Shown here one piece after another: positions 33,602-44,582 of a stretch of DNA of 64,000 bases. Position 1 is the first letter of the stretch, and each line of letters starts with the position of its first letter. Source of the stretch: Hordeum vulgare subsp. vulgare (taxonomy: Eukaryota; Streptophyta; Magnoliopsida; Poales; Poaceae); the NCBI RefSeq assembly GCF_904849725.1, contig NC_058519.1, positions 108,736,881-108,800,880 on the forward strand, written 5' to 3'. Under the pieces are notes generated by a model. That model was given only the letters and a program-made list of their open reading frames with translations. It was not told where the DNA came from and made no database searches. The position numbers were made by a program, and so were the translations under genes.

Positions 33602-34018
33602 TCAGTTGTCTACCTTTGGTGGTGAAGGTGGAGAAGTGGTTGCAACCTTTGATTCCAAGAGGGCCATGAGTCTTCGATTTATACTTTGGAGATCTGTGAT
33701 ATGTTTCTCCAGCAAAACAACTTCACGAGTGAGAAAGGTATTGCGAGCACGAGTTGTTTCACAAAACCTCAAGAGTTCAATCAAATATGGATATAGTAGG
33801 TGGAGGTAGGGTTGGAGGAAATCCACTTCTTCAACTTCTTCCTTGTTGAGCACAGATTGCACTTCGTCCCATGCCTGATCCTTCTCCTTAGCCTTGCCCT
33901 TGGCTTATTTAGGTAGCCTCTCCTTAGCCTCCATGACCTCCATCCTTTTCAGATCAGCATGAACTTCTCCATAGATTTGACGGAGGTTGTTCTCCCCCAC
34001 AAATTCTTGAGAAGACAT
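33602..34018 (-). pseudogene. Post-pol ORF of element C (coiled-coil protein, one stop)
   Basis: From ATG 34018-34016 the frame is MSSQEFVGENNLRQIYGEVH..., meets a TAA at 33907-33905 (codon 38), then continues in the same frame to a natural stop at 33604-33602. Full length would be 138 residues. The second half is Lys/Glu-rich, then a heptad-like segment (FLTREVVLLEKHITDLQSIN, ending LLESKV), with a Pro/Ser tail. It has no signal peptide or membrane segment, so it does not look like an envelope protein. Similar small ORFs follow pol in Athila-type cereal elements; function unknown. One nonsense codon is the only visible damage. Confidence 0.7.
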
Positions 34019-34175
34019 CTTGACCTAGATCTATGACAGAAAACAGTCTCGAAACGAAAAACAGAGGAAATCTGCGTGATGCAGGGGACAAACCAAACGG
34101 AAGTAGACATAATGATTTTTTCCAGACCAGAAGGAGTACCCCGCACGAAAACGGAGTCCGGGAGGCGCACGAGGT

Positions 34176-34234
34176 GGCCACAAGCCCTCACGGCGTGGCC
34201 AGGGGCTGGGCTCGCGCCATGCAGGCTTGTCGCC
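34176..34234 (-). promoter_or_regulatory. LTR-like hairpin between pol and the post-pol ORF of C
   Basis: GGCCACAAGCC pairs with GGCTTGTCGCC (one mismatch) around a GC-rich loop. In sense orientation it is preceded by an A/T-rich stretch (GGAATATTTGAAAAAATAC) just as the LTR hairpin of C is preceded by CCAATATATAAAAAATATT. The segment is therefore related to the promoter area of the LTR and ends about 160 bp before the ORF start. A promoter or RNA-structure role is inference. Confidence 0.45.
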
Positions 34235-34304
34235 TCCTCGCTCACTTTCTGGACTACTTCCAATTTTTGTATTTTTTCAAATATTCCAAAACGGAGAAAA
34301 TTTC

Positions 34305-35544
34305 CTACTGGAAAAGTTTTGGATTCTGTTTTCTTACGGAATCACATACCTCTTCGTTTTCGGAGTCTGAAAGAGGCTGATAAATGTCCCTTAGGTATTC
34401 TTCTGGCGCTATGGTATTGATGATATTGCTTTCAACATTTATGGGAGTACCTGAGATATAATACTTGATTCTCTGCCCATTTACCACTCTCGGACAATTC
34501 CCTTCCGTGTTGTTGATCTTGATAGCACCGGAACGATATACTTCCTCAACAACATAGGGACCTTCCCATTTAGAGAGAAGCTTGCGTGCAAAGAATCTTA
34601 AACGAGAGTTATATAGCAAGACATAATCACCTACATTGAACTCACGCTTTTGTATCCTCTTATCATGCCACCTCTTAACCTTCTCTTTGAAAAGCTTGGC
34701 ATTCTCATATGCCTGAGTTTTCTACTCATCAAGCGAGCTAATATCAAATAACCTCTTCTCACGGCAAGTTTGAAATCAAAGTTGAGCTCTTTGATTGCCC
34801 AATAAGCTTTATGCTCTAGCTCAAGAGGTAAGTGACATGCTTTACCATACACCATTTTGTACGGGGACATGCCCATGGGATTCTTATAGGCAGTTCTATA
34901 AGCCCACAGTGCATCGTCGAGCTTCTTAGACCAATTCTTTCTAGACCTATTGACAGTCTTTTGCAGAATCAGTTTAATCTCTCTATTGCTTAGCTGTACT
35001 TGACCACTGGACTGAGGGTGATAGGGAGATGCAATTCTATGGTTGACATCGTACTTAGCAAGCGTTTTACGGAAAGCACCATGAATGAAGTGTGAACCAC
35101 CGTCGGTCATTAGATATCTAGGGACTCCAAATCTAGGGAAGATAATTTCTTTCAGCATCTTGATAGAGGTGTTGTGATCAGCACTACTAGTGGGGATAGC
35201 TTCTACCCACTTAGTGACGTAATCAACAAACTAGGATGTGAGTATACCCATTGGATTTCGGAAAAGGTCCCATATAATCAAAGCCCCAAATATCAAATGG
35301 TTCAATGACAAGTGAATAGTTCATAGGCATTTCCCGACGTTTGCTAATACTACCTATTCTTTGACATTCGTCAAAAGACAAGACAAACTTACGGGCATCC
35401 TTGAAGAGAGTGGGCCAATAGAAACCTGATTGCAATACCTTGTGTGCACTTCTATCTCACGCATGGTGTCCTCCGTAGGCCTCGGAGTGACACTTCTATA
35501 GGATATGTCCCTGTTCATGTTTAGGTACACAACATCTTCTTTTG
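34305..35544 (-). pseudogene. pol: Element C integrase and pol C-terminus
   Basis: Pieces in order: 35435-35223 (QSGFYWPTLFKDARKFVLSF, then WGFDYMGPFPKSNGYTHIL with the first catalytic Asp), 35158-34631 (YLMTDGGSHFIHGAF; HPQSSGQVQLSNREIK; WAYRTAYKNPMGMSPYKMVY) and 34619-34305 (LRFFARKLLSKWEGPYVVEE, the C-terminal domain). In the DDE triad the second Asp is residue 19 of the middle piece and, exactly 35 residues on, position 55 is Gln (GQVQLSN) where Glu is required. Upstream, 35544-35440 has lost about 20-30 codons before the zinc-binding region and carries stops. Dead enzyme. Confidence 0.9.
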
Positions 35545-35549
35545 CTGAA

Positions 35550-37170
35550 TGATACGTCTCAAACGTATCTATAACTTTTGATGGTTTCACGTTGTTATCT
35601 TGCCTTCTTTGTATGTTTTATGTACCTTTTTATATCTTTTTGGGACTAACTTATTAATTCAGTGCCAAGTGCCAGTTCCTGTTTTTTCCGTGTTTTTGAC
35701 TCTTTTCAGATCTGATTTTGGAACGGAGTCCAAATGGAAGAAAAACCCCGAAATGATTTTTTCCCGAACGGAAGAAGTCCAGGGGGCATTTGGGCCAAGC
35801 CAGGTGGGCTCCAGGGAGCCCACAAGTCCCCACTCCGCCACCATGGGGGAGGCGACGGTGGCAGGCTTGTGGCCTCCCTGGCCGCCCCCTCACCTAGGTC
35901 TTTGGCCTATAAATTCCCAAATATTCCGCAAAAAATCGGGGGAGCCTCGAAAATACTTTTCCGCCGCCGCAAGCTTCCGTTTCCGCGAGATCTCATCTGG
36001 AGACCCTTCCCGGCACCCTACCGGAGGGGACTTTGGAGGTGGAAGGCTTCTTCATCATCATCATCGCCCCTCCAATGACTCGTGAGTAGTTCACTTCAGA
36101 CCTACGGGTCCGTAGTTAGTAGCTAGATGGCTTCTTGTCTCTCTTGGATCTTCAATACAAAGTTCTCCATGATCTTCATGGAGATCTATCCGATGTAATC
36201 TTCTTTGGCGGTGTGTTTGTCGAGATCCGATGAATTGTGGACTTGTGATCAGATTATCTATGATATATATTTGAGTCTTTGCTGATTTCTTATATGCATG
36301 ATTTGATATCCTTGTAAGTCTCTCCGAGTCTTGGGTTTTGTTTGGCCAACTAGATCTATGATTCTTGCAATGGGAGAAGTGCTTGGTTTTGGGTTCTGCC
36401 ATGTGGTGACCTTTCCAACTGACAGTAGGGGAAGCAAGGCACACATCAAGCAGTTGCCATCAAGGGTAAAAAGATGGGGGTTTTATCATTGGTTTGAGAT
36501 TATCCCTCTACATCATGTCATCTTGCTTAAGGCGTTACTCTGTTCTTATGGACTTAATACACTAGATGCATGATGGATAGCGGTTGACATGTGGAGTAAT
36601 AGTAGTAGATGCAGAAAGTATCGGTCCACTTGTTTCGGACGTGATGCCTATAGAACTAATCATTGCATAGATATCGTCATGACTCTGCACAGTTCTATCA
36701 ATTGCTCGACAGTAATTTGTTTACCCACGGTCTACTTGCTTTCATGAGAGAAGCCACTAGTAAACACTACGACCCCCGGGTCTATTCACATCCATCGTTT
36801 ACAACTCCGCTTTTACTTTGCTTTGTTACTTTGTTGCTTTCAATTCTCACTTGGCAAACAATCTATAAGGGATTGACAACCCCTTCATAGCGTTGGGTGC
36901 AAGCTTTTGTGTTTGTGCAGGATCTTGAGATACTCGTCCGCCGGATTGATACCGTGGTTCTCAAACTGAGGGAAATACTTACCGCTGCTGTGCTACATCA
37001 ACCCTTCTGCTTCGAGGGAACACCAACGCAAGGCTCCAAGGCCACGGGGGAAATCCTTTGCATACTTGCCTAGGAAGTCCCTTAAGGCGTAGCCGTAGCT
37101 GAAGGATTCCTGGTGCCGTCAACACAACTAATTCTGGCGCCGTTGCAAGGGATACACAGCAGAACAATCA
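35550..37170 (+). repeat. Element B 5' LTR
   Basis: TGATACGTCTCAAACGTATC ... AGAACAATCA. Hairpin (CCCACAAG...CTTGTGG) at about 35815-35874 with TATA-like CCTATAAATT near 35906. Its last 65 bp, not present in A, contain two PBS-like motifs (37111 and 37135), so the LTR has been extended at its 3' end. Confidence 0.9.
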
Positions 37171-37258
37171 GAAGTATTTCTGGTGCCGTTGCGGGGGAAG
37201 AGGATCGTCAAGAATATTCTCCCGACAACGTGCCTATTTCTGGCGCCGTTGCCGGGGA
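37111..37258 (+). repeat. Four successive PBS-like motifs at the LTR/leader junction of B
   Basis: TGGTGCCGTC at 37111, TGGCGCCGTTGC at 37135 (both within the LTR), TGGTGCCGTTGCGGGGGA at 37181-37198 (10 bases after the LTR, functional position, two changes) and TGGCGCCGTTGCCGGGGA at 37241-37258 (exact). The first two recur in the 3' LTR at 42481 and 42505. Confidence 0.85.
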
Positions 37259-37487
37259 GGAGAAATCAAGATCTATCCAAGTAGGTCTCACAAACTCTTC
37301 TCTTGCATTTACTTTTGTTGCCAGTTGCCTCTCATTTTCCTTTCCCCCACTTCACATTTGTCGTTTCCATTTGCCTTTCTCCTTTGCCTTTTTTTTGTTT
37401 GCCCTTTTCTCTCGCTTGCTTTTTGTTCGCTTGTGTGCCATCTGCCCTCAATATGCTTGCATCTTCGCTTGCTGAAAATCTAGTGAT

Positions 37488-38198
37488 ATGGATCCTCATC
37501 CACTTGCTAGTCTCTTTAAGAGACCCACTCGTGTGGAACAAATTGCTAGTGAGTTGAGGGCAATTGACTATTTCTTTGGAGTTTTGCATAAGATGCGTGA
37601 ATCTGAAAATTGTGAGGAAGAAATTCATGAAGTGATTCACGAGGGCTCCTTGGATGAAAAGCATGATTGCAATGGTTTCACTATAAATTCTATTAGTGAT
37701 AATCATGCTAAAATTATGCAAAACCCTAAGCTTGGGGATGCTAGTTTTTCTTTGTCCACTATTTGTTGCAATAATCATGATTGGGTTGATGATCTTTCTT
37801 ATGATCTTGAAAATTTGTTCAAACCTCATGATGAATATGATATTTGCAACAATACTGAAAGTGGGATTGGAGAAGTCATGACTTTATTTGATGATAATCC
37901 CACTATTTTTGAAGAGCGTCAACTTTGCATGCATGTGGATCATGTAAAGAATATCCTATGGGATAGCTATATTGTTGAATTTGAATATGATCCCACATGT
38001 AATTGCTATGAGAGAGGAAAATATTTTGGTAGAAACTTTCATGTTACCAAATCACCTCTCGTGATGTTGAGATTTCTCTTGTCTCTTTCTTCTTCCTTGC
38101 ATTTGGAAACTATTGGTTGTCTTGAGAATCTGTTTTCCTATAAAATGCCTATGCATAGGAAGTATGTTAGACTTATATGTTATTTACACATGCTTTAG
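37488..38198 (+). CDS. Orphan ORF of non-autonomous element B (236 aa, unknown function)
   Basis: Intact frame from MDPHPLASLFKRPTRVEQIA to a stop at 38196-38198. It is acidic and Cys-containing (ENCEEEIHEV, STICCNNHDW, DEYDICN, QLCMHVDH, DPTCNCYERGKYFGRNFH) and ends with a hydrophobic Leu/Ser segment (LRFLLSLSSSLHLETIGC). There is no zinc knuckle, protease triad, RT or integrase motif, and no signal peptide. The start is the first ATG after the leader, about 230 bases past the exact PBS. A collinear, twice-frameshifted copy lies in element A at 6217-6900, so the ORF is a family trait, not chance. It could be a packaging or regulatory protein, or a fragment of a lost Gag; I cannot assign a function. 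Confidence 0.8.
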   Translation: MDPHPLASLFKRPTRVEQIASELRAIDYFFGVLHKMRESENCEEEIHEVIHEGSLDEKHDCNGFTINSISDNHAKIMQNPKLGDASFSLSTICCNNHDWVDDLSYDLENLFKPHDEYDICNNTESGIGEVMTLFDDNPTIFEERQLCMHVDHVKNILWDSYIVEFEYDPTCNCYERGKYFGRNFHVTKSPLVMLRFLLSLSSSLHLETIGCLENLFSYKMPMHRKYVRLICYLHML

Positions 38199-40905
38199 GA
38201 TGCTCTCATTGTGCTTCAATTCTTGTCTTTTGTGAGAGCATCATCGAATGCCTAGCTAAGGGCGTTAAACAAAAGCGCTTGTTGGGAGGCAACCCAATGA
38301 ATAAATTTTTCTTTGATTTTTTGCTTCCTGTTTTGTTTTCTTCACACCATCATAATTCTGTTATGATTGTGTTTTTTGTGTTTCTTTTTGCGTTTGTGCC
38401 AAGCAAAACCGTTATGATTAGTCTTGAGGATGATCGTTTGGTCATGCTGGAAAAGAGACAAACTTTCTGCTCACGAAAAGAATTTTCATTTTTGTTCTAT
38501 AAGAGCTTTTGAGTTGATTCTTTTTGCTGCTGATTGCCACGAAAATTCTTCAGACTGTCATAAGTTCTCAAATTTTTTGAAGTACCATAGGTATACGAAA
38601 TATACAGATTGCTACAGACTGGTCTGCTGTTAACAGATTCTGTTTTTGTTGTGTTGGTTGCTTATTTTGATGAGACTATGGATAGTATCGGGGGGTATTA
38701 GCCATGGAAGATTGAAAGTACAGTAACACAACATTAGCACAAGTAGAATTTAAGTTTTCTATAGTACCTAAGGAAGTGGTGGTTTGCTTTCTTGTACTAA
38801 TGATATCATGAGTTTCTGTTTAAGTTTCGTGTTGTGAAGTTTTCAAGTTTTGGGTGAAGTTCTTATGGACAAAAAGATAAAGAGTGGCAAGAGCTCAAGC
38901 TTGGGGATGCCCAAGAAACCCCAAGAGATTCAAGGATGCCGTAAAAGCCTAAGCTTGGGGATGCCCCGGGAAGGCATCCCCTCTCTCGCCTTCAATCCAT
39001 CGGTAACGTTACTTGGGGCTATATTTTTATTCACCACATGTTATGTGTTTTTGCTTGGAGCGTCTTGTATTGTAGGAGTCTTTTATTTTTGTTGTGTCAA
39101 AATCATCCTTGCTTCACACCTAGAGAGAGAGACATGCACACACCTTGATTTTTTCGAGCTTCACTTATATCTTTTGGTAGACAATTCAGCTCACATGTGC
39201 TTCACTTATATCTTTTGAGCTAGATACTTTTGCTCTATGGGCTTCACTTATATCTTTTAGAGCGCAGAGGTGCGTGGCTTGGTAGTTGATCTATGCTTTG
39301 AAAGTAGTCTCTAAAGGGGTAGTTATCCAAAGGGATACGAAAACTTCCACCTTCATGTGCATTGAATAGTTAGAGAAGTTTGATTCATCTCAATTAGTTT
39401 TGAGTTGTGGTTATGGTAATATTGAAGTCATGCTAGTAAGGTGTTGTGGATCTAGAAATACTTGTGTTGAAGTTAGTGATTCCCGTAGCATGCACGTATG
39501 GTGAACCGCTATGTGATGAAGTCTGAGCTTGATTAGTATATTGATTGTCATCCTTTGCGTGGCGGTCGGGATGGCGCGATGGTTTATACCTACCAACCCT
39601 TCCCCTAGGAGTATGAGTTGAATGCTTTGTTTCGATTACTAATAGAAATCTTGCAACAAGTATATGAGTTCTTCATGACTAATGTTGAGTCCATGGTTTA
39701 GATGCACTTTCACCTTCCACCATCATTATCTTCTTAGTGCCGTGCAACTTTCGCCAGTGCACAAAACACACCATTAGCCTTCCTCAAAACAGCCACCATA
39801 CCTACCTACTATGGCTTTTTCAAAGTCATTCCGAGATATATTGCCATGCAACTACCACCATGATATGTGCCACCACATCTACATTGCCTTTGCACGATCG
39901 TAAGATAGCTAGCATGATGTTTCCATTGATGTCTATGCCATGCTAGATCATTGCCACAGTACACTACCGAAGGCATTCCATATGGAGTCATAGTTGCTCT
40001 AAGTTTTGAGTTGAAAGTGTGATGATCATCATTGTTGGATCATTGTCCCATGTGAGGAAATAAAAGAGGCCAAAGAAGCCCATAAAAGTGAGGCCAAAGA
40101 GCCCACCAAAATAATAATAAAAAAATGAGAGAAGAAGAGAGAAGGGACAATGCTACCACCTTTTCCACACTTGTGCATTTTCAGCACCATGATCTTCATG
40201 ATTGAGAGTCTCTCGTTTTGTCACCACCATATAGCTAGTGGGAAATTCTCATTATATAACTTGGCTTGTATATTCCAATGATAGGCTTCCTCAAAATTGC
40301 CTTAGGTCTTCGTGAGCAAGCAAGTTGGATGCACACCACTAGTTTCCTTTAAGAGCTTTCACATACTTGTAGCTCTAGTGCATCATTTGTATGGCAATCC
40401 CTACTCATTCACATTTATATCTATTGATAAGCATCTCCACAGCTCATTGATATGCCTAGTTAATGTGACTATCTTCTTTTTTTTGTCTTGCAACCTCCAC
40501 AACATTCCACACCATCTATAGTGCTATAACCATGACTCACGCTCATGTATTGCGTGAGAGTTGAAAATGTTTGAGAAAGTAAAGGTGTGAAACAATTACT
40601 TGGCCAATACCGGGGTTGTGCATGATTTAAATTCATTGTGCAATGATGATAGAGCATAGCCAGACTATATGCTTTTGTAGGGATAACTTTCTTTTGGCCT
40701 TGTTATTTTGAAAGTTCATGATTACTTTGCTAGTTTGCTTGAATTATTATTGTTTCCACGTCAATAGCAAACTATTGTTTTGAATCTAATGGATCTGAAC
40801 ATTCACATCACATAAGAGGAATTACAAAGGACACCTATGCTAGGTAGCATGAAAACATAAAAAATTCATTCTTATCACTTCCCTACTCGAGGACGAGCAG
40901 GAGTT
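38199..40905 (+). other. Element B 3' interior: non-coding, collinear with A
   Basis: No further ORF. Contains AAGCTTGGGGATGC at 38897 and 38951 (the second opening a perfect GGGGATGCC/GGCATCCCC hairpin), three degraded copies of the 42-bp repeat at about 39158-39262, and a 6-G run at 38690-38695 where A has 17. Confidence 0.75.
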
Positions 40906-40920
40906 AAGCTTGGGGATGCT
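40906..40920 (+). other. Polypurine tract of element B
   Basis: AAGCTTGGGGATGCT immediately before the 3' LTR; same sequence as in A. Confidence 0.75.
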
Positions 40921-42540
40921 TGATACGTCTCAAACGTATCTATAATTTTTGATGGTTTCATGCTGTTATCTTGCCTTCTTTGTATGTTTTATGTACCTTT
41001 TTATATATTTTTGGGACTAACTTATTAATTCAGTGCCAAGTGCCAGTTCCTGTTTTTTCCGTGTTTTTGACTCTTTTCAGATCTGATTTTGGAACGGAGT
41101 CCAAACGGAAGAAAAACCCCGAAATGATTTTTTCTCGAACGGAAGAAGTCCAGGGGCTTTTGGGCCAAGCCAGGTGGGCTCCAGGGAGCCCACAAGCCCC
41201 CACTCCGCCACCAGGGGGAGGCGGCGGTGGGCAGGCTTGTGGCCTCCCTGGCCGCCCCCTGACCTAGGTCTTTGGCCTATAAATTCCCAAATATTCCGCA
41301 AAAAATCGGGGGAGCCTCGAAAATACTTTTCCGCCGCCGCAAGCTTCCGTTTCCGCGAGATCTCATCTGGAGACCCTTCCCGGCACCCTGCCGGAGGGGA
41401 CTTTATAGGTGGAGGGCTTCTTCATCATCATCATCGCCCCTCCAATGACTCGTGAGTAGTTCACTTCAGACCTACGGGTCCGTAGTTAGTAGCTAGATGG
41501 CTTCTTCTCTCTCTTGGATCTTCAATACAAAGTTCTCCATGATCTTCATGGAGATCTATCCAATGTAATCTTCTTTGGTGGTGTGTTTGTCGAGATCCCA
41601 TGAATTGTGGACTTGTGATCAGATTATCTATGATATATATTTGAGTCTTTGCTGATTTCTTATATGCATGATTTGATATCCTTGTAAGTCTCTCCGAGTC
41701 TTGCGTTTTGTTTGGCCAACTAGATCTATGATTCTTGCAATGGGAGAAGTGCTTGGTTTTGGGTTCTGCCATGTGGTGACCTTTCCCAGTGACAGTAGGG
41801 GAAGCAAGGCACACATCAAGCAGTTGCCATCAAGGGTAAAAAGATGGGGTTTTTATCATTGGTTTGATATTATCCCTCTACATCATGTCATCTTGCTTAA
41901 GGCGTTACTCTGTTCTTATGGACTTAATACACTAGATGCATGCTAGATAGCGGTCGACGTGTGGAGTAATAGTAGTAGATGCAGAAAGTATCGGTCTACT
42001 TGTTTCGGACATGATTCCTATAGAAATAATCATTGCATAGATATCGTCACGACTCTGCACAGTTCTATCAATTGCTCGATAGTAATTTGTTCGCCCACCG
42101 TCTACTTGCTTTCATGAGAGAAGCCACTAGTAAACACTACTGCCCCCGGGTCTATTCACATCCATCGTTTACAACTCCGCTTTTACTTTCCTTTGTTACT
42201 TTGTTGCTTTCAGTTCTCACTTGGCTAACAATCTATAAGGGATTGACAACCCCTTGATAGCGTTGGGTGCAAGATTTTGTGTTCGTGTAGGATCTTGAGA
42301 TACTCTTCCGCTGGATTGATACCTTGGTTCTCAAACTGAGGGAAATACTTACCGTCGCTGTGCTACATCACCCTTTCCGCTTCGAGGGAACACCAACGCA
42401 AGGCTCCAAGGCCACGGGGGAAATCCTTTGCATACTTGCCTAGGAAGTCCCTTAAGGCGTAGCTGTAGCTGAAGGATTCCTGGTGCCATCAACACAACTA
42501 TTTCTGGCGCCGTTGCAAGGGATACACAGTAGAACAATCA
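40921..42540 (+). repeat. Element B 3' LTR
   Basis: 1620 bp, very similar to 35550-37170 with scattered substitutions. Hairpin near 41188-41244, TATA-like CCTATAAATT near 41276. Ends AGAACAATCA at 42540, where element C resumes. Confidence 0.92.
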
Positions 42541-43881
42541 CTGGTATGTGAAACTAGGTGGTATGTATTTGGCAACGATATAATTCGCATAATCAGCATA
42601 CCACGGTGCACTACGTGAAGCATTGATGACATTCAGTTGCTCATCGGGAAAGTTATCATCAATAGGTTGTGGGTCATCAAGAATGTTCTCCAACCTAGAC
42701 AAGTTATCTGCTACTGGGTTATCAGCACCTTTTCTGTCGACAAAGTGCAAATCAAATTCTTGTAGCAAGAGAACCCATCTGATAAGTCTAGGTTTAGCGT
42801 CTTTCTTCTCCATGAGGTACTTAATAGCAGCATGATCAGTGTGAATAGTGACTTTGGAATCAACTATGTAAGACCTGAACTTTTCACATGCAAACACGAC
42901 TGCTAAAAATTCCTTCTCCGTAGTAGCATAGTTTCTCTGGGCACTGTCTAGAGTTTTACTAGCGTAGTGAATAACATTCAACTTCTTGTCAACTCTTTGC
43001 CCTAGAACAGCACCAACAGCATAATCGCTAGCGTCACACATGATTTCAAAGGGTAGGTTCCAATCAGGTGGTTGAACAATAGGTGCAGTTATCAAAGCCC
43101 TACTAAGTATTTCGAAGGCTTCCTCACAATCATCGTCAAAGACAAAAGGAATATCCTTTTGGAAGAGATTGTTAAGAGGCCTAGAAATCTTAGAGAAGTC
43201 TTTGATGAACCTTCTATAGAAACCAGCATGACCAAGGAAACTTCTTATTCCTCTGATATCTGTGGGGTATGGCATTTTCTCGATTGCATCAACCTTAGCC
43301 TTATCGACTTAAATACTTCTTTCACAAATTTGATGTCCTAAGACGATGCCTTCATTAACCATAAAGTGGCACTTCTCCCAATCCAAGACAAGGTTGGTGT
43401 CTTTACATCTCTGTAAGACTCGATCAAGGTTGCTGAGGCAATCATCAAAGGAAGACCCGTAAACGGAGAAGTCATCCATGAAAACCTCGACAATCTTTTC
43501 ACAAAAGTCAGATAATATAGCCATCATACATCTTTGAAAGGTGGCAGGTGCATTACATAAGCCAAAAGGCATGCGTCTATAAGCAAAGGTACCGAAAGGG
43601 TAGGTGAAAGTGGTTTTCTCCTGATCAGATTGTGCAACTGGTATTTGGGAGAAACCAGAATAACCATCTAGAAAGAAGAAGTGTGTGTGTTTAGACAACC
43701 TTTCTAGCATTTGGTCGATAAAAGGCAAAGGGTAATGATCTTTCCTAGTGGCTTTATTCAATTTCCTAAAGTCGATCACCATCCTATAGCCAGTAATAAT
43801 CCTCTGTGGGATCAATTCATCCTTATCATTAGGGACAACGGTAATGCCTGCCTTCTTAGGGACGCAATGCACCAGACTCAC
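42541..43881 (-). pseudogene. pol: Element C reverse transcriptase and RNase H
   Basis: The frame 43881-43309 is a Gypsy RT: YRMVIDFRKLNKATRKDHYP, FFLDGYSGFSQIPVAQ (first Asp about 72), MPFGLCNAPATFQRCM and FMDD at about 134-137. The frame 43275-42538 continues with RT thumb and RNase H ([90 protein letters not shown]). One frameshift between the two, near 43300. The metal-binding residues I can see are present. Element B interrupts the chain after SFTYQ. Confidence 0.92.
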
Positions 43882-44580
43882 CCAATCGCTATGAGCAACA
43901 TGATAGATAATACCGCTTCCAGGAGCTTTAGTATTTCTTTTCTTACTACTTCTTTCATCTTAGGATTTAATCTCCTTTGATGATAAGCAATTGGTTTGAA
44001 ATCAGGATCATTTTTAATCTTGTGCTGGCATAGGGTAGGACTAATGCCCTTAAGATCATCAAGAGTATATCCTATAGCAGCACGGTACTTCCTCAGAGTT
44101 TTTAGTAACTTCTTTTCTTCATGCTCCGAGAGGCTAGCACTAATAATAACATGATATATCTCCTTTTCATCAAGATAGGCATACTTAAGAGTATCAGACA
44201 ACTGTTTAAGCTTGAACACAGGATCACCCTTTGGTGCGGGTGGATCCCCAAGCAGTTCAACAGGCTAGTTATTCTTAAGGATAGGATATTGTTCTAAGAC
44301 AACTCTATCTATTTCATCCCTTTAATCCATATGCATATCATTTTCATGCTCAAGCAAGTATTGCTCTAAGGGATCAGTAGGAGGCACGACAATATATGCT
44401 AAGGCAATAGTTTCATCCCTACTAGGCAACTCCTTTTCATGAGGTTGTCTACCAAACTTAGAGAAATTGAACTCACGTGACACACCTTCAAAGCCAACAG
44501 TGACAATTTGGTTCTCACAATCAATATGAGCATTAACAGTATTGAGAAAGGGTATACCAAATATGATGGGACAAAAGCTA
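43878..44580 (-). pseudogene. pol: Element C pol: protease-RT linker and RT N-terminus
   Basis: The minus frame 44219-43878 encodes the acidic linker and RT entry (SLSEHEEKKLLKTLRKYRAA, then LKGISPTLCQHKI, FKPIAYHQRRLNPKMKEVVR), a common Athila-type segment. Between 44220 and 44580 the sequence is still related to pol but the frame is lost through stops and indels. Confidence 0.75.
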
Positions 44581-44582
44581 TC

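Larger units (their letters stand above)
35550..42540 (+). mobile_element. Element B: non-autonomous Athila-type Gypsy element with an intact orphan ORF
   Basis: 6991 bp inserted in pol of element C, in opposite orientation to it. LTRs 35550-37170 (1621 bp) and 40921-42540 (1620 bp). The TSDs are CTGAA (35545-35549) and CTGGT (42541-42545): the right copy gives the intact codon CAG of pol and the left copy seems to carry two substitutions. Collinear with element A but with longer LTRs. The interior has one ORF (37488-38198), tandem and inverted repeats and a PPT; no gag or pol. Confidence 0.9.

Noticed and set aside
33602..34018. Envelope-like protein after pol of element C
   Set aside because: Only 138 codons, no signal peptide and no membrane segment; coiled-coil protein of unknown role.
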